A DNA stretch of 64,000 nucleotides, taken from NCBI GenBank assembly GCA_003344405.1, contig NOWV01000137.1:1-64000 (forward strand). Direction: 5' to 3'. This DNA is from Trichoplax sp. H2 (lineage: Eukaryota > Placozoa > Uniplacotomia > Trichoplacea). Below, piece by piece: positions 23,736 to 36,818 of this stretch. The notes beneath the pieces are model-generated. The model was not told where the DNA came from. It saw nothing but the letters and a program-made list of their open reading frames with translations, and searched no databases. The position numbers and the translations under genes were made by a program. Position 1 is the stretch's first letter, and the number at the start of each line of letters is the position of its first letter.

Positions 23736-26192
23736 ATGAATCGACGTTTCAGTTCTATTAAGTCTATAACCCACTTACTTATCCTGATGGTTATGATGCC
23801 ATCGACGTTAGCATTAACTGCAAATTCTTTAAGATTGAAACCGGAGGTAAGGTCATTAAATCAAGATACGCGCATACGAATCCAAAAGGCTACTTGCAGA
23901 TAATTTCAAATTAGGTCCATTTCTAACTGATATGCAATAGGCTATATGTTCAATAAGCATATATTTTATTTGCTTGTTCAGTATTTAACAAAGTTACCTA
24001 ATGTTGATTGAGGATACTAAAGCATATCATACCATAATTACATAATGGTTTTAACAGTTTTGGTACCAACAGTAAAGAATAATTACAATAGTATCGTACT
24101 ATAGCATATGAATTAGAACATGCCTAAGGTAAAACTAAACTTAAACTAAACTAGTGATATAATGCTCTTCAAAGCCAATGTTATATGGTTTACGATTCCA
24201 TAGTACATGCAATCTGATAATAAATGGCTTGCAGTTATTCTCATGGCAGGATAAAGATATAATTTCTTATAATTAAACATTATAATTGGCATTTCGCAAA
24301 CCGTAAACTTATTAACAAGTCAAGCTGCTATTGATTAAATCACAAGAACATATAAGTTGCCTTCAGATTCCATAAAATTCATCAGCTTTATACATAATCT
24401 TTTGATAGGCTAAAATGCATGACCTAAAGTTCCTGTTACTTTATAGCATTGTTGGCATTTAAGTAAATGATCACTAGAGGTCTATAACCGAATTTTTCTC
24501 TTCACTTCACCAAGCTTTCATTCGATATAAAACATCAGTATTGTTCAAAATATTAAAGCTATCTTGACATTCGAATAAGGAAGAGTGAAGGTTTTGTTAC
24601 GATTAAGAGTTAGATTATATGAATTATGATACTCAGACTATTAGTACTTCATAGCTTTTATTTAAATTTTTTAATGGTTTATTACAATCACGGATTCGTA
24701 TACGAGCTAGTGTTCCGGTAATCTTCGCCAATGTTATTTAACCGCATTGCCAGATGACAACTGTCAGCTTCTCTAACAACAAATAGTAGAAGGTTAACTC
24801 CTTGTCGACTAAACTAAAGAAAAATTGAGTTCCTTAACGTGTTATATTACACGAAACAAACAATATCGCAAAACGTTAGTCATCAACGACCAGTATATAG
24901 TCTACGATCAAAATCACTACGTTCCATAATTATTTACAGTGCTGACTTATTTACTCTTAAGTTTGCTATTACTGTCACTTCAATGGTCGCTTATGTATTA
25001 AGGTATAAGCAGAAAGATCAACATTTTATTTGATTAAGTTCTGTATTATATTGGAAAATAAAATCTTTTGCCAGTGTTACGGTCAATTTATATATTTTTT
25101 GGTAATTTACATTTTTTGATGCTGAAATAATAAAATACTATTAATTAATATGTTCTTATGATAAATTTAGGATGTAATTTCATCTTATCGCTCAAATCGC
25201 CAAAAGTTAGCCCCATTAGTTTATGGTACTTTAGGAAAATGCGTCAATATGCCAAGTAAAGCCACTCAATTTTGCTCATCGAGCTACATGATACCGGAAG
25301 TTTCAGCAACTATGGCTGCTGGAATGGCGCATGAAATGAATCTGTCTATGGCAATGATATTTAACACTAATCCTACAGCGGCTTGTCGTAATAAAGTTGC
25401 AGATGTTGCTTGCAGGTCAGCTTTCCCAAAATGTGATTCAAAAGCAAAGACGGTAAGCTTTGATGTGCAAGATGGAGAGTGTCTTAGAACAATTAATGAA
25501 TGCCCACTTGCCATTAAATTAGTCCTTCAGCAACAACGATATTGCGATTTAAGTATACGTAGAACGAAAAAATTGGGTATTTGTGTTAAACCTAAAGTAA
25601 CGGCTTTAAAAAATTGTCCTAAATCGCAAGCTGATGTAGCAGTACCAGATTGGCTATCTCATGATTTGCAATTTCAAGATAATACCATCACTGTTGCTCA
25701 GGCCATGTTAATTGCTGCTAATGTTAGTCAAGAGTGTACAAAACAGATAGGCTATTTTCAGTGTACCGGTCAGCCATTTTGTGCAAATGACAAGAAAACG
25801 GTCGTTAGCTATGGCAGTAAACAACGATGTTTGCAAGCGATGCAATGGTTAGTATTCTTTCCTCGCTATAGCGTAATAATATTTTTTTTGCATACAGCAA
25901 ACGAGTTTCAAACGCTAAAGTTTAATAGCTTCTAATTTTGGTCTACAATGTAACACGATATTCGATATTCTAACTGCAAATATATCCTTGCTTTCTTCTT
26001 TGAAATACTTATAGCTTACCGCCGCCGATGCGAAGTGCTCCACAAACATATGGTTTCTGTGGCCTCTTCGTTGATGAGACCGAAGCTGAAGTGTATACGA
26101 ATTCAGCTAGTCGCGTGATGAAAAATTCTTTGGTTGTGGCGTTATCATCTATACTTGTATCTTTATGGGGTGTTTTGCCACCAACTGATTAA
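23736..26192 (+). CDS. Secreted Frizzled-CRD-like protein, probably GPI-anchored
   Basis: Three exons join in phase: 23736-23846, 25171-25847 and 26015-26192, giving 321 residues. Exon 1 encodes a signal peptide (basic start, then HLLILMVMMPSTLA). Exon 2 carries a cysteine array typical of the Frizzled cysteine-rich fold: TQFCSSSY, then a C-x8-C-x3-FP-x-C block (CRNKVADVACRSAFPKC) and CLRTINEC. A second, shorter Cys-rich module follows (GYFQCTGQPFC, RCLQAMQWC). The last exon ends in a hydrophobic tail (NSLVVALSSILVSLWGVL) with almost nothing after it, which fits a GPI-attachment signal better than a receptor tail; there is no seven-helix domain. Frizzled CRDs bind Wnt lipids or other hydrophobic ligands, but the ligand here is unknown. 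The closest relative in view is the broken copy at 21479-21880. Start, exon phases and stop are well supported; the fold assignment rests on the cysteine pattern. Confidence 0.8.
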
Positions 26193-28633
26193 TATGGGTC
26201 GCCAATTACAGCGCATAGGTATTACCAACGCTCATTTCTTTAATAATAAATATGATTCCAGTAAACAGTGTTACTATAGTTGATTGCCATTTTATAATTT
26301 ATTATCACTTGCATTATCATAGTATATATTTTGGAAAACCTACTTCAAAGTATATCTGGTAAACTTTTATAGGCTCTATAAAGCAGTACTTTAGAAGATT
26401 TAATAATGTAATGTAATGGAGACTAATTTTCTTCAAAATATACGTGGTTATATTGGAATTAGCTATAATCCGCTTAATCCATTGCATTAATTTAACAATT
26501 TGGTCGCTCTATTGCTGCTTTTCTATCCATACATTTCATATTTTTAATTCAATTTTGATTGTATTTTAATTAATCTATAGTACATTAATAAATGCGAGTT
26601 AGATGTACATATTAGTATCTCAATTTCTACATGATCTCGTCTCGGTATTATTCAATTTTACATAACTGACCATGTCCTCTTGTTTTATCTATATTTAAGT
26701 ATTTTACGATCCATACATAATTAATTACTTATACCAGGAGAATAAATCAAATATTTATACAATTTCTCCTTACGTACTTTCTTTGCAACTTTAAACTATT
26801 GTGCATCGTAGTAAAATAGCAAACCCATGAAAACATCGATTAAGCTGGGCACATTGGACTGTAGTGAGACCGAGATATAGCCAGATAAGCGAATACTCGT
26901 TGCGATAGCTTAGACTAACGTTTGGGATATGATCTAGTGGATAGCAAGGCATGCTACCGGTACCGTATAACAGCTATTTAGTTCAGAATGCAAATCGTGT
27001 ATAAATATGTAAGAAGATTGCATGCTATGATCCGGGCGATATACCTTACACCCTTTAATTCAAATATTTTACAGCAAACTATACATACAACCGATTCCTT
27101 TTCATTCCAGCTGATCGTCATTCAAATCTAATTTACATGGAAATGGATGCTATCGAAGAATACTTGTATATCGGATAGGTGGATCAATTAATTATATTAT
27201 CGAACACATTCATGCATAGTACTAAAGGTATTCTATGGCACTACTGCTGCTAAGCAGTTTGTAGTGGAGTGCAATACACAAGTATTGCATAACAAGCAAT
27301 AAACTGGACTGTATACTATTATTCGTCTTATTCTAAATTAAATCACCGTGTGAGATAGGCTAATTAACGTATTAACAATTTCAAGTCAGGGTATATTCTG
27401 TACTTACCAATATTTAAGCCTGATTTCCTGCTCCGCTTTCTACATTATAAAAGCAATTTTAAAGCAACTAACTAGTTAGTTCTACAAGTTACTGTACACA
27501 GTAAACTGGTATGCTTTGCCTACAGTATTCTAATTTATCATAGTTATTCAACTATTATGGATCATGTGGTTTATCTACTATGTAACCTCAAAAGATTTAC
27601 CCACAAACACAAACCTCAATGGAGAAACGTCAAAGTTACATCATTTTATCCCAACTCTCCTTTTGCAAAGCATTTCAAGATTATCCGATTCAACTCTAAT
27701 TAGCTTATTGCAGGCATCATAATTCTATTGAAACGCACCATCCATAATAGTATTGCGCTACTTTAAAGAACTTGCTTATTAAGTAACTGCCGACTATGCC
27801 ATTCCTACGTGCCTACGTGATTATACGCATGCATATTTATATTAATGTGAAGTAGAATATAAAAAGATAATTATACAATGGATATTCTCTAGTTTAAAGA
27901 AATAACCTCCAAAATTAAGAATATTACACGGCGGAAATATCGTCATCCTACGTAATTAGAATCCACTAAGTGCTGCTTAGCAGGCGCCATAATATTAAAT
28001 AATTTTCTTGTATTAGTATGTTGTCGTGACATTTATATGTTCGAATTTTCTAGCTTACAGTACATAAACGTATGTTTCATATATGCACAGATATAATCCT
28101 GAATAAATCAGATATGGAAAGTATGATAAACGCTATGCAAAGTACACGTACTATTTTGTGAACCCATAAGCAATAATTTTTACAAGTATGCAACTACTAA
28201 AACAAGTATATAATGACATAGCAATTTCTACATAAACCTTGTAAAAATAGTTTCTATTAAGTTTCGGCATGCAAAATAGAATATATCACCATTACACATG
28301 CAATAAAATTTGAAGTGTTTACACTTCTTGTCAAGGTAAAAAACAATTATAAAATGGAAAGGCGTTATAGTATTCATTTAGAGTACACTTTTCTTCATGC
28401 AAAATAAAAATATAGTTCTATCTATACCAATTCACGTAAAGCAGGTATTTTATATATCGATAGGTTTAGCAGAATCCACTGCAGCTCCATTATGTTATCG
28501 ATAGTAATTTTCTATAGAATGAAGTTCATCGAAACAGCCATCACATTTTAGGCGACACCAGAAACTGCGGAGTCATTTTGGCTACAACACTAAATCATGG
28601 TAAACCATAATTGGAATAATATGCTACGAATGT
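26193..28633. other. Intergenic spacer between convergent genes, nothing recognised
   Basis: About 2.4 kb between the 3' ends of the CRD-like gene and the torsin gene. It is AT-rich, with no supported exon, RNA gene or repeat array that I could see. Confidence 0.5.
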
Positions 28634-29755
28634 TTAATAGTCAGCTTGCATTAAATGGGTTACCTCCCGGTCTGCTATATCATCTACTTTTTTACATCCG
28701 AGTTCGGAAAAACTTTTACGGCACCTATCAGCATTGACGATATGAATTTGAGAGTAGATCAATTTAATAAGATCATTTTTACGCTCTGGCTTATCGAGGG
28801 TTGACACTTCATGATCTTTCAATTTCTTAGTAAGGCTGGCATCAATGCATTGCAGAACATGGGTCATGTCCAACGGGAGGAAAGGGACGAAAGAGCTGAC
28901 TAAACAATGCTTAACAAATTCGGACGAAGCGAAACCCGTACGCGATGTAGAATCGTCGGCCGATGTACCACGGTAACTGATTTTTCTAATGATATCATAA
29001 AAATTTTCTGAATCGAAATCGTCAACCTCGGTTTTTACTGTAAACTGTCTGCAAGCTTCTTCGTTGATTTCTCGAGAGGCATAATTACTGGTGAATATAA
29101 ATATGGTATTTGCAAAGCTGACATTATCCACGCTACTTTCGTCGAAATACGGAGATAAAGCATCGATGACTCCAGCTTCCAGTTTATCCACTTCTTCGAA
29201 TAGTACTAGTGGCCTAGTACGCGATTGCACAAATCTCTTGATTTCTGTCTTGAGTTTGTGTTTCTTACCGTCCATATTAAGATTAGTTAGGAAATCTTTC
29301 AGATGAATACGACGAACATATGAGCTACTTAGACCATTTTTATATAATACTTTAGCAAGTAACTTGGCAACCAAAGTTTTGCCAGTACCAGCGCCACCAT
29401 GAAAAGAGAGAACTAAAGCTTTTTTCGACGTTTTCTTTGAAATTCTCACTAAATGGCTAGTTAGCATATTCCTGATGATTTTCAAAGCAAGATCTTGTCC
29501 GAAAACATGCTGCTTCCATTCCTTAGTCAACTTTGCCTTGAAAATGTTGGGATCGTGGATAGCCCACTCGGCATTATCGCATTCCTTGAATTGGCAATAT
29601 ACATATTCTCCAACTTTGTAAGTAAAAGGAATCGCAACACTCCCTCCAACTAACGCAGCTGTAAAAAATTCGCTGTTAACTTGAACGAAGTAATTAGCTG
29701 CTAGTAATAGAAGACCAAGGTTGCAAGAGAAAATGAGTGATCGAGAAAGGTGCAT
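28634..29755 (-). CDS. Torsin-family AAA+ ATPase, intronless
   Basis: A single uninterrupted frame encodes 373 residues. Torsins are AAA+ ATPases of the endoplasmic reticulum and nuclear-envelope lumen that need LAP1/LULL1-type activators. Visible features, in order, are: a hydrophobic N-terminal signal (about residues 8-28); the torsin segment YCQFKEC (53-59); FGQDLA just before the AAA+ core; Walker A GGAGTGKT (120-127); Walker B FEEVDK (186-191); sensor 1 Asn224 in FTSNYA; a VPFLPLDMTHV block matching the torsin FIPFLPLE region; and the C-terminal sensor-2 GCK motif (353-355). Oddities: animal torsins usually carry Asn at the last Walker A position, here Thr as in ordinary AAA+ proteins; Walker B has Glu-Glu instead of Asp-Glu; and there is no intron, while nearly every other gene here is split. 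A retrocopy or an intron-poor paralogue is possible, but the frame is intact. It is about 40 residues longer than human torsinA. Confidence 0.93.
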   Translation of the reverse strand: MHLSRSLIFSCNLGLLLLAANYFVQVNSEFFTAALVGGSVAIPFTYKVGEYVYCQFKECDNAEWAIHDPNIFKAKLTKEWKQHVFGQDLALKIIRNMLTSHLVRISKKTSKKALVLSFHGGAGTGKTLVAKLLAKVLYKNGLSSSYVRRIHLKDFLTNLNMDGKKHKLKTEIKRFVQSRTRPLVLFEEVDKLEAGVIDALSPYFDESSVDNVSFANTIFIFTSNYASREINEEACRQFTVKTEVDDFDSENFYDIIRKISYRGTSADDSTSRTGFASSEFVKHCLVSSFVPFLPLDMTHVLQCIDASLTKKLKDHEVSTLDKPERKNDLIKLIYSQIHIVNADRCRKSFSELGCKKVDDIADREVTHLMQADY

Positions 29756-29984
29756 TCTACTTTCCTTGTTTGCATTCGCTATTGATGCTGTATCTGCGTA
29801 TTTTAAGCATTAGGATAAATAAATTATATAATTATTGGTAGCCTTGACCACTAATAGCGTATTCGCTTTTGAGCAAGTATTACAAACTGGTTATTATACC
29901 GTACTAATATTAACTTGTAATCTGCCTTAAGCCGTCAACAAATGCCGGGAAAACTATTACCTTAACAGCTCATTATGAACATCC

Positions 29985-30530
29985 ATGACCAGTAGACGTT
30001 TGTATACAGTAAACTGTCAGTAGTTGCCAAGATTGGCGCCACTTACTACCCTATCTAAACTTAACATTTCTTACTATCTATGATTGCAGGCTCGTACGAA
30101 TTAACATACTGTACGTCAACTTTTTACGCGTCGATTATTTCTATCGGCTCCACTGAAAACTAGTGAACAATATAGCTATTGCAATGACAGTTTATGGTTA
30201 ACATCAACTACGGTGCTTAGACAATTTAGTTTAGTACAGTATCCATTGGATATGTGTAGATTAATTATTTGACTTGTTACCCTACCTAAGGATACTTTTC
30301 TTACATTATTTACTTTCTATGATTGCAGGCTCATACGAATTAACCTGCTTCAATTTAGATTTTTTCAGTACAGCCATTGCATTGGCAGTTCATGGTTAAT
30401 ATCAACTACAGTAGTTGGACAATTTCGTACAGTATCCATTGCATACGTGTAAATTAATCATTTTACTTATTACCATACCTAAGGTTACTTTTATTTTCGT
30501 TCTATCGATTGGCTGTAGGCTTGTACAAAC
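29985..30530. repeat. Diverged tandem repeat, about 198-bp unit, about 3 copies
   Basis: Two clear units begin at 30181 (GCAATGACAGTTTATGG) and 30379 (GCATTGGCAGTTCATGG). They share ordered blocks: CATCAACTAC-type, ACAGTATCCATTG, TTACCMTACCTAAGG and GATTGCAGGCTCRTACGAATTAAC. A more decayed unit lies at about 29985-30110. The array sits in the divergent upstream region between torsin and neurochondrin. Confidence 0.75.
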
Positions 30531-30940
30531 ACGATCACTTCTTCCAACGAAATGGACGAATAAACGAATCCACATGAAGGAATCTGTTTAAGCGGTGGAC
30601 AATTGATGATGCTGTATCATACCGCGATACCGGTGCACAGTACGTTACCGTCTGTACCTCTGTACGTCCGTAGGGTCTCCATTATAGTACTAAGTACTGT
30701 ACTGTCAGGGACTTTTCCTCTCGTGTCGCTTACCGATGATTTACAGTATAGTACCATGGACTAATACTGTATTAGTAACTTTAACACAATTTATGTAAAT
30801 TTAAATAACATATTTACATAAAGCGTCTTATTTGCAATAGACTGATACAAAATTTGTCTAATTTAGTATTGAAATTGTGCTTTCATATAACTTCAATCGT
30901 CGTAGATTTTTTATGAGACATCTGGTAAGATTTTATGGTC

Positions 30941-31036
30941 CTATACAGTACAGTAAAGTACAGTACTGTACAGTACAATCTGACCCTAGTGTGTACTGTA
31001 CAGTACAGTACAATACTGCACTGTAAATACTGTAGA
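30941..31036. repeat. GTACAGTAC/GTACTGTAC palindrome cluster upstream of neurochondrin
   Basis: About 95 bases of overlapping palindromic words (ACAGTACTGTACAGTAC and similar), split by the short spacer AATCTGACCCTAGTGT. The cluster ends about 110 bases before the neurochondrin ATG, so it lies in the promoter or 5' UTR. It is the same word family as at 8154-8303. Confidence 0.75.
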
Positions 31037-31144
31037 CTGGATTTGCTGCTGCTCTCACAGGCAGCTAGAAAAGCGGTCGCAACTGAAGGCATCAGCGATT
31101 GATTGAAATGAATTGCAAATCCGAAATATCGACTACCATGCAAA

Positions 31145-34100
31145 ATGAATGAAAATCAACAATCCGACGACGCTTTCCTGAACTGTATTGATTTATTACA
31201 AGCATCGGATAATGATAGCCAAAAATTCGCTGCTCTCTTACTGGTATGTTGACGATAACTATCAAGTCAAAAGGATAAGTCGCTACTTTCAATCATACGA
31301 GTGTTGAGCTAAATAAGCGCCTAGTATTGTTTGTAAACTACAGAGCATTTTGTAGTGGGCCACCGTGGTAGATGGAGGGCTCAATCTTATCAATTGCATT
31401 TTAAATGCCTAAAATTCAATCAGTATATGCATCGAGTCAGATAGGATACAAACATCAACTCTCTCATGTTATTGGAGACTATAGTCATGAATAATATTTC
31501 ATCACCGTAAAAGGTAGTGCTTTTGCTAGTATGATAACGGCTAAGGATCGAAGCCTATGTAGCAGACATGATCCAACGACTCTATCGATGTGCGTTGGAA
31601 AAGTTAGCATTTCAGGACCAACATTTTATTTTGTAAGCTAATTTTCAACAACTGAGTTGATAACGATTTATTTTGAAAGGTTACAAAGTTGATACAATCA
31701 GAAAATTTGAATCTTGAGAGCAAGAGAAGACTCTTTTCTGCCATTGGAGTAAACTTTATTATTCGCCTGCTAAAGTCTGGTAAGAACTGCAGATAGCTTA
31801 TCGCTGTTGGAGCATTCATTTGTCAATTCTGATAGATTAATAGTCTGTTAAGTGTTAAGCTAATCCTAGATACAAAGTACATCATACACAAATATGCAAA
31901 CAGCTTGATAAAAACAATAGAACGTCTGCAATAAATAGCTTGAATAGGATGCTCAAATGATTCTATATTTAAATGCAAAGCGAAATCATCCGTTATAATT
32001 ATTTATAAACAATATTATTTAAATGTGCGCTTGCAGCTCAAGTTCCATCAGGATGTGATCCAAATATATTTAAGACCTTGGCTGTCACTGTTTTATCCGC
32101 TTTTTGCGATGACGAAGCCATTGTAAGTTAAATTGATGAAATTTCAGCTGCTGCAATCTACATGATGCTGCTGCGTGTATATTATCACAACCATGGACGA
32201 CTATATGTAATTTAGTAGTCTCATGTCACGAGCAATCTGTATCAATGTATCTAATTTGTTCATAATCCAATTGATCTATAGGTGAAAATTAATAAATAAG
32301 GGAATGATACTAATTTCTATTTGGTAGACCACTTCGCGTAGATTGTAGTTATAATTTAAAGCTCTTTGTATGCATGACTACTCGCAGTTACAATTATGTA
32401 ATGTAAATATTCATTTCTTTATTAGGTTACTGATTCAAGTATGGAGGAGTGTTTGCACCACGTTTTGCACATTGTGGAAAGGTAAAAAATGAATTCAATA
32501 AAATCAATCTGCTGTATTTACACCAAGAATCCTTAATACCTTATAGTTTCACGTTAACATTTTTTTTGGAAGTACTTCGCAAGGCTTCCAGTCACAAGCT
32601 GAATGCTATCAATGTTTACATGCTGCTTCATCATATCAAGTTGGGCGTCAGTATTTACTGAAACTTAACGCTATAGAGACGCTGTCAAGGATCGTTACTA
32701 AATGTGAAACTATCAGTGGTGAGTGTAATACCACAACAATTACATAGGCAACTATTCGCTAACACATAGAACGAGCATCGCAATATGATCAGAAATTCAG
32801 CTTTTAGTCAATGGTAATTAGGGCTCATGGTCAAATTGTGATTTTTTCCAATGCTACCTAGAGTCTGAATCACCTCTTCAAATTCTCCTTAATCTGTTAC
32901 ACGACTGCAATTTATCTCTGCCCGAACAGAAAGCTTCAGTTACCTCTCTATTAGAATTTTCAAGTCATCAATTTGCTACAAACCACGTATGAATAAGAAA
33001 CATTTACTATTGCTATTGCTATTAAGACGTCCTACTATTCTTTCCAAGCTAACATATATTCATGAATCTAAAATAGGAAAATGAGAAATTTGTTATCTGT
33101 CGAAAGATATCTGCCATTTTGCTAGCAACGAAGGTAATTCTGTAATTTCGTTATATCCTCGTTACTAGATAATCTTAAAATATTACTACATCGACTGCTA
33201 TAGTGACTTACTTGTGACAATGGTTGTGCTTTATTAGTCGTTTAATGAAAATTATTTGAAGAGAGAAATAGCACAGGGAAGCATTTGGATAATTGATCAT
33301 TTTATTTAATATAACGAACAGGGCTGCCAAGATATTCTGGGGCAATCATCCATAAAGTGTATTAGGCAAGGATTGTGGGATATCTTAAGAAGTAGAGTAG
33401 GTATGACTATTAATACGTCTTGATATAGCATTTCAATGTAGGAAAAAGGCGTCTAAAACTCCTGAATTTATATGCAGGTGCGAAGCATCGGGAGCCAACG
33501 TTTGAGCTATGTGCTGAAATGATCCGAAAAATGCAATTTATTTGGATTAAAAGTGACGATTTGCAATATACGTATGTTTTAGGGTTAAGATTAGAGTTTA
33601 CATTGATTGCAGAAATTTATCTACTGAAAATATAAAGTTTCTAAAAATGCATATAAAGGTCAAATGATTTACTACGGCGTTGTTGCTTAGGGAAGAAGAT
33701 ATCAAAATGTTACTGATATTAGTTAACCTAAGCTGTGTGGTAAGGCCAACGTTGCTACTTCTTATGCTTTAATATTGGGTAAACGATAACGCATTTAAGA
33801 ACTTATATGATATATCTTACAATTGATGTAGGAAGTGCAAGTGCAGTTAAAAACTAACGCCCCTGGACAAGTAATTTATTTGTCACTAATCTATTACTTC
33901 ATTAGAATATGTATTGCATTACTGACAAGCCCAATGTTTTTGGCGCTGTAGCTCTTTCTAGATACTTGTATATTATCTAGCTGTTTCTTCATAATCGAGT
34001 CCTTCATCTCGTGTATTTCTAGCCCAACCGGTAGATAGGAACAGTATTTGCATTGATGTCTTATTAATTTTCGAAAGTAATTCAATAATCTTTGCTGGTA

Positions 34101-36818
34101 TTATCTCAAGGGTTTCTAATATTTCTAACCATCTAGATATCGCTAAACAAGTCACTAATGATCATATTATGTATTTACGGCCGATGCTAAATGAGACATT
34201 CATAAGTGTCACTGAATATGTTCAAATGATAACAATGGAGAAGAATTTCTTCAATGTTAGTACTTCATATAATCGTCTTAATAGAGGTTAATGTCTTGAA
34301 TTATACCGATTGTAATTGCAGTTTATTCTTACTGTTTCATTTGACGCTATTATTGTCAACTCTATTGCATTACATATAGAAGCCGGAGCCTTTGTTGATC
34401 GCTTGTCTTCGACTATTGGCAGCTTATTTAGCTGAAGATTCTTCATTATCCAATCGGATTTATGAAGTTTTACCCCATATCTTAAAAATATCGTAAGTAC
34501 CACAGCTTTATTGGACTGCATATTGAGATCGTGAATATACATACTCAAGATAAATCTTAGCCGTAGCAGACACTTTATGAGTTCTCTATATCTTATGATA
34601 TTTTGATACTTAAAGATGCTATTTCGATTTATTTTACAGTTACGTCGAATTTGATCAAGCGACAGCAGAAGGTTGGTATTATAACGATTGAATTGCTTTA
34701 TTTATTACAGGGAAACATGATATAGATAGATATAATATTGTCGTCATTTGTGTTTATACTAGGTAGTCTACTTGATGATTCGCGTGGAGCATTACTAATA
34801 CGTTTCTATTTGCCGGGCTTGTGTCATTTAACGGCTGAAGAAGATGCTTGTAAAATTATGGCGGATAATGGTGGGATTAGCTTTTTAACCAAATACTTTT
34901 TGAGAATGTATTCAGATTTTAGCAAGAAAAGGTAACCTGCAGTAGTAATGATTGATCAGTATAAGTACGATGTAGTAAAAAAATAGCAATAACATATTTT
35001 TTCATTTGTCGATATCTAAATGGCTACGTTGATGAAGATTACAACGAAATGACAAATCATGCGATATCGAGTTCTTTGAGGTTAGATGTGTTAAATGCAT
35101 GATAATATATGTCGTTATCATAGTTTGCTTTATATTTCTAGCACGATTTGCAGTATTGCCTGCGATATCTAAAGGCCATAGTTTTGTTGTTTTCAGACTA
35201 CTCTTAAGCTGTTGTGTGGCATTTTCTTGAATATTTCGTTGGTGTATCCGATTGCAATAAGGTCTTGCCCTGAATGTTCAGGAATGTTGACTACTATGCT
35301 TGTAAATAGTGATGTGGACGGTATGTGATAACTATCGCAGTTTTGTTATATTGCACTAAAATGTATGGGTATAGTATTAGTTAATTAATGGTTGAATGTT
35401 TTTATCCTTATTTTAGTTGATGCAGTGTCTACTACTGTAGCCATTAACATAACTGCTTTAAGTTTTGCTCTAATTGAGTGCAAGGCTAATGCAAAGGGTA
35501 AGTCGCAGAAAGTAAAGTATATTTACTTCAGCTACCTGATTACGTGTAAATGAATTGAAAATTTGTTATCCTTCATCATTATTAAATCAATAAAGGTGGC
35601 ATAGATATGATGCCAAATGATACTTTTAAAGCATCTTTAGCGAATAAATTAAATTTCATCGGTTTGGCAACCCCTAATGTTGTATTAAACAGCAATGATA
35701 GACCAAGCAATTGGGAAGAACATGTAGAACTTTGGACTGTTGTAAACAGAGGTATATTAAATAAAATAGTTAAATCGATACCTAATGATGTACGCCCTGC
35801 AATAAATCTGGAATGCTGTTTGCATGTATGATTTAATCTACTGGTTGTGATGATACTTTGCTAATGCATAACAAGATAGCAGATTTACTTAGCTTATGAT
35901 TAGTTTTATTAAATAAAATCCCGCAATTCACGTACTGTATATGTTATAGTGGCAATAGGGATCATATAGATTTCCAGTGTACATATATTCAAGTTAGTGA
36001 TTGTAATCTTGCTCTTTCGGATTTTAATAGCATTACTAGGAGTGCTTCGATTGAATGTAGACTATTACATGGAAATTGTCAATAAATCTACTTTTTTGCA
36101 ATCGGTCTATGACTGGACACAAGTCTTATCAGGTAATTATCGATTATTTGATTTGCTACTTTTATCTTTATTGCAGGTCCTTATATACTAACTCGGGTGT
36201 TTCTATTTTTAGTCAGTAACCACATCTATGAACAAAACAATTACATGATTGATTTACTACAAACTGTAGAAGAATTATTTATTTGTTGCATTCAATGTCG
36301 TCATGGATTGAGAACAATACAGAAAATGATTGAACCTAAATCTTGGGCTACAATGATTAGGTAAATAATACGTATAAAATGCTTAATTACAGATTTATTG
36401 GCTATCTACGGGTACTGCTAGTTATTCTAAACGTCAATCAGGGGAGTTATTGATGAAAAATAGTTATTTTTACCGTTTCTCATAATCCATGGTTATCTGA
36501 ATTGTCTTTGAAACTGGAAATTACTAAATTTCTTTACTTGCAATATTTACTTTTCTGCTCGAGCAGTAGTTGATCGGCTACATTTCATTGCATAGCACGC
36601 CAATGCCAATTTAGAGAAGCACGGTTGTAAATTGTATTTTTGTGAAGAGGTGTTTGAAACGTATTTACAATTTCTAGTAATCAGGTTTATGAACTTGATG
36701 ATGTCTCTATATCCTTAGGTATTCTGTTTAAATGATTTGTTCACTACTTTATGATAGGAATCTCAACATGGCCAGATTGAAAGATTACGTAGATATCACT
36801 CATGTAAATGTTGACTAA
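31145..36818 (+). CDS. NCDN: Neurochondrin homologue (multi-exon ARM-like protein)
   Basis: Neurochondrin is a cytoplasmic alpha-helical repeat protein; in vertebrates it is neuronal and binds signalling receptors. The ATG is at 31145. Exon 1 (31145-31243) ends DSQKFAALLL, matching DSEQFAALLL of the human protein. In-phase exons follow at 31680-31779, 32037-32122, 32426-32481, 32573-32718, 32862-32986, 33077-33133, 33322-33400, 33478-33571, 33691-33739, 33832-33870, 33952-34030, 34137-34255, 34380-34492 and 34640-34671. The most telling match is 34763-34931, encoding FYLPGLCHLTAEEDACKIM (human RLLLPGWCHLTVED...). Later exons are near 35197-35320, 35417-35497, 35596-35825, 36050-36140 and 36177-36360. 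The last exon is probably 36758-36818, encoding MARLKDYVDITHV and then TAA. The exons between 34932 and 35196, and the join near 35825-36050, are not resolved. Exon lengths and order follow the family throughout, and no repeat unit looks lost. Confidence 0.9.

Noticed and set aside
29091-29306. Plus-strand open frame inside torsin
   Set aside because: Shadow of the well-supported minus-strand torsin reading frame.
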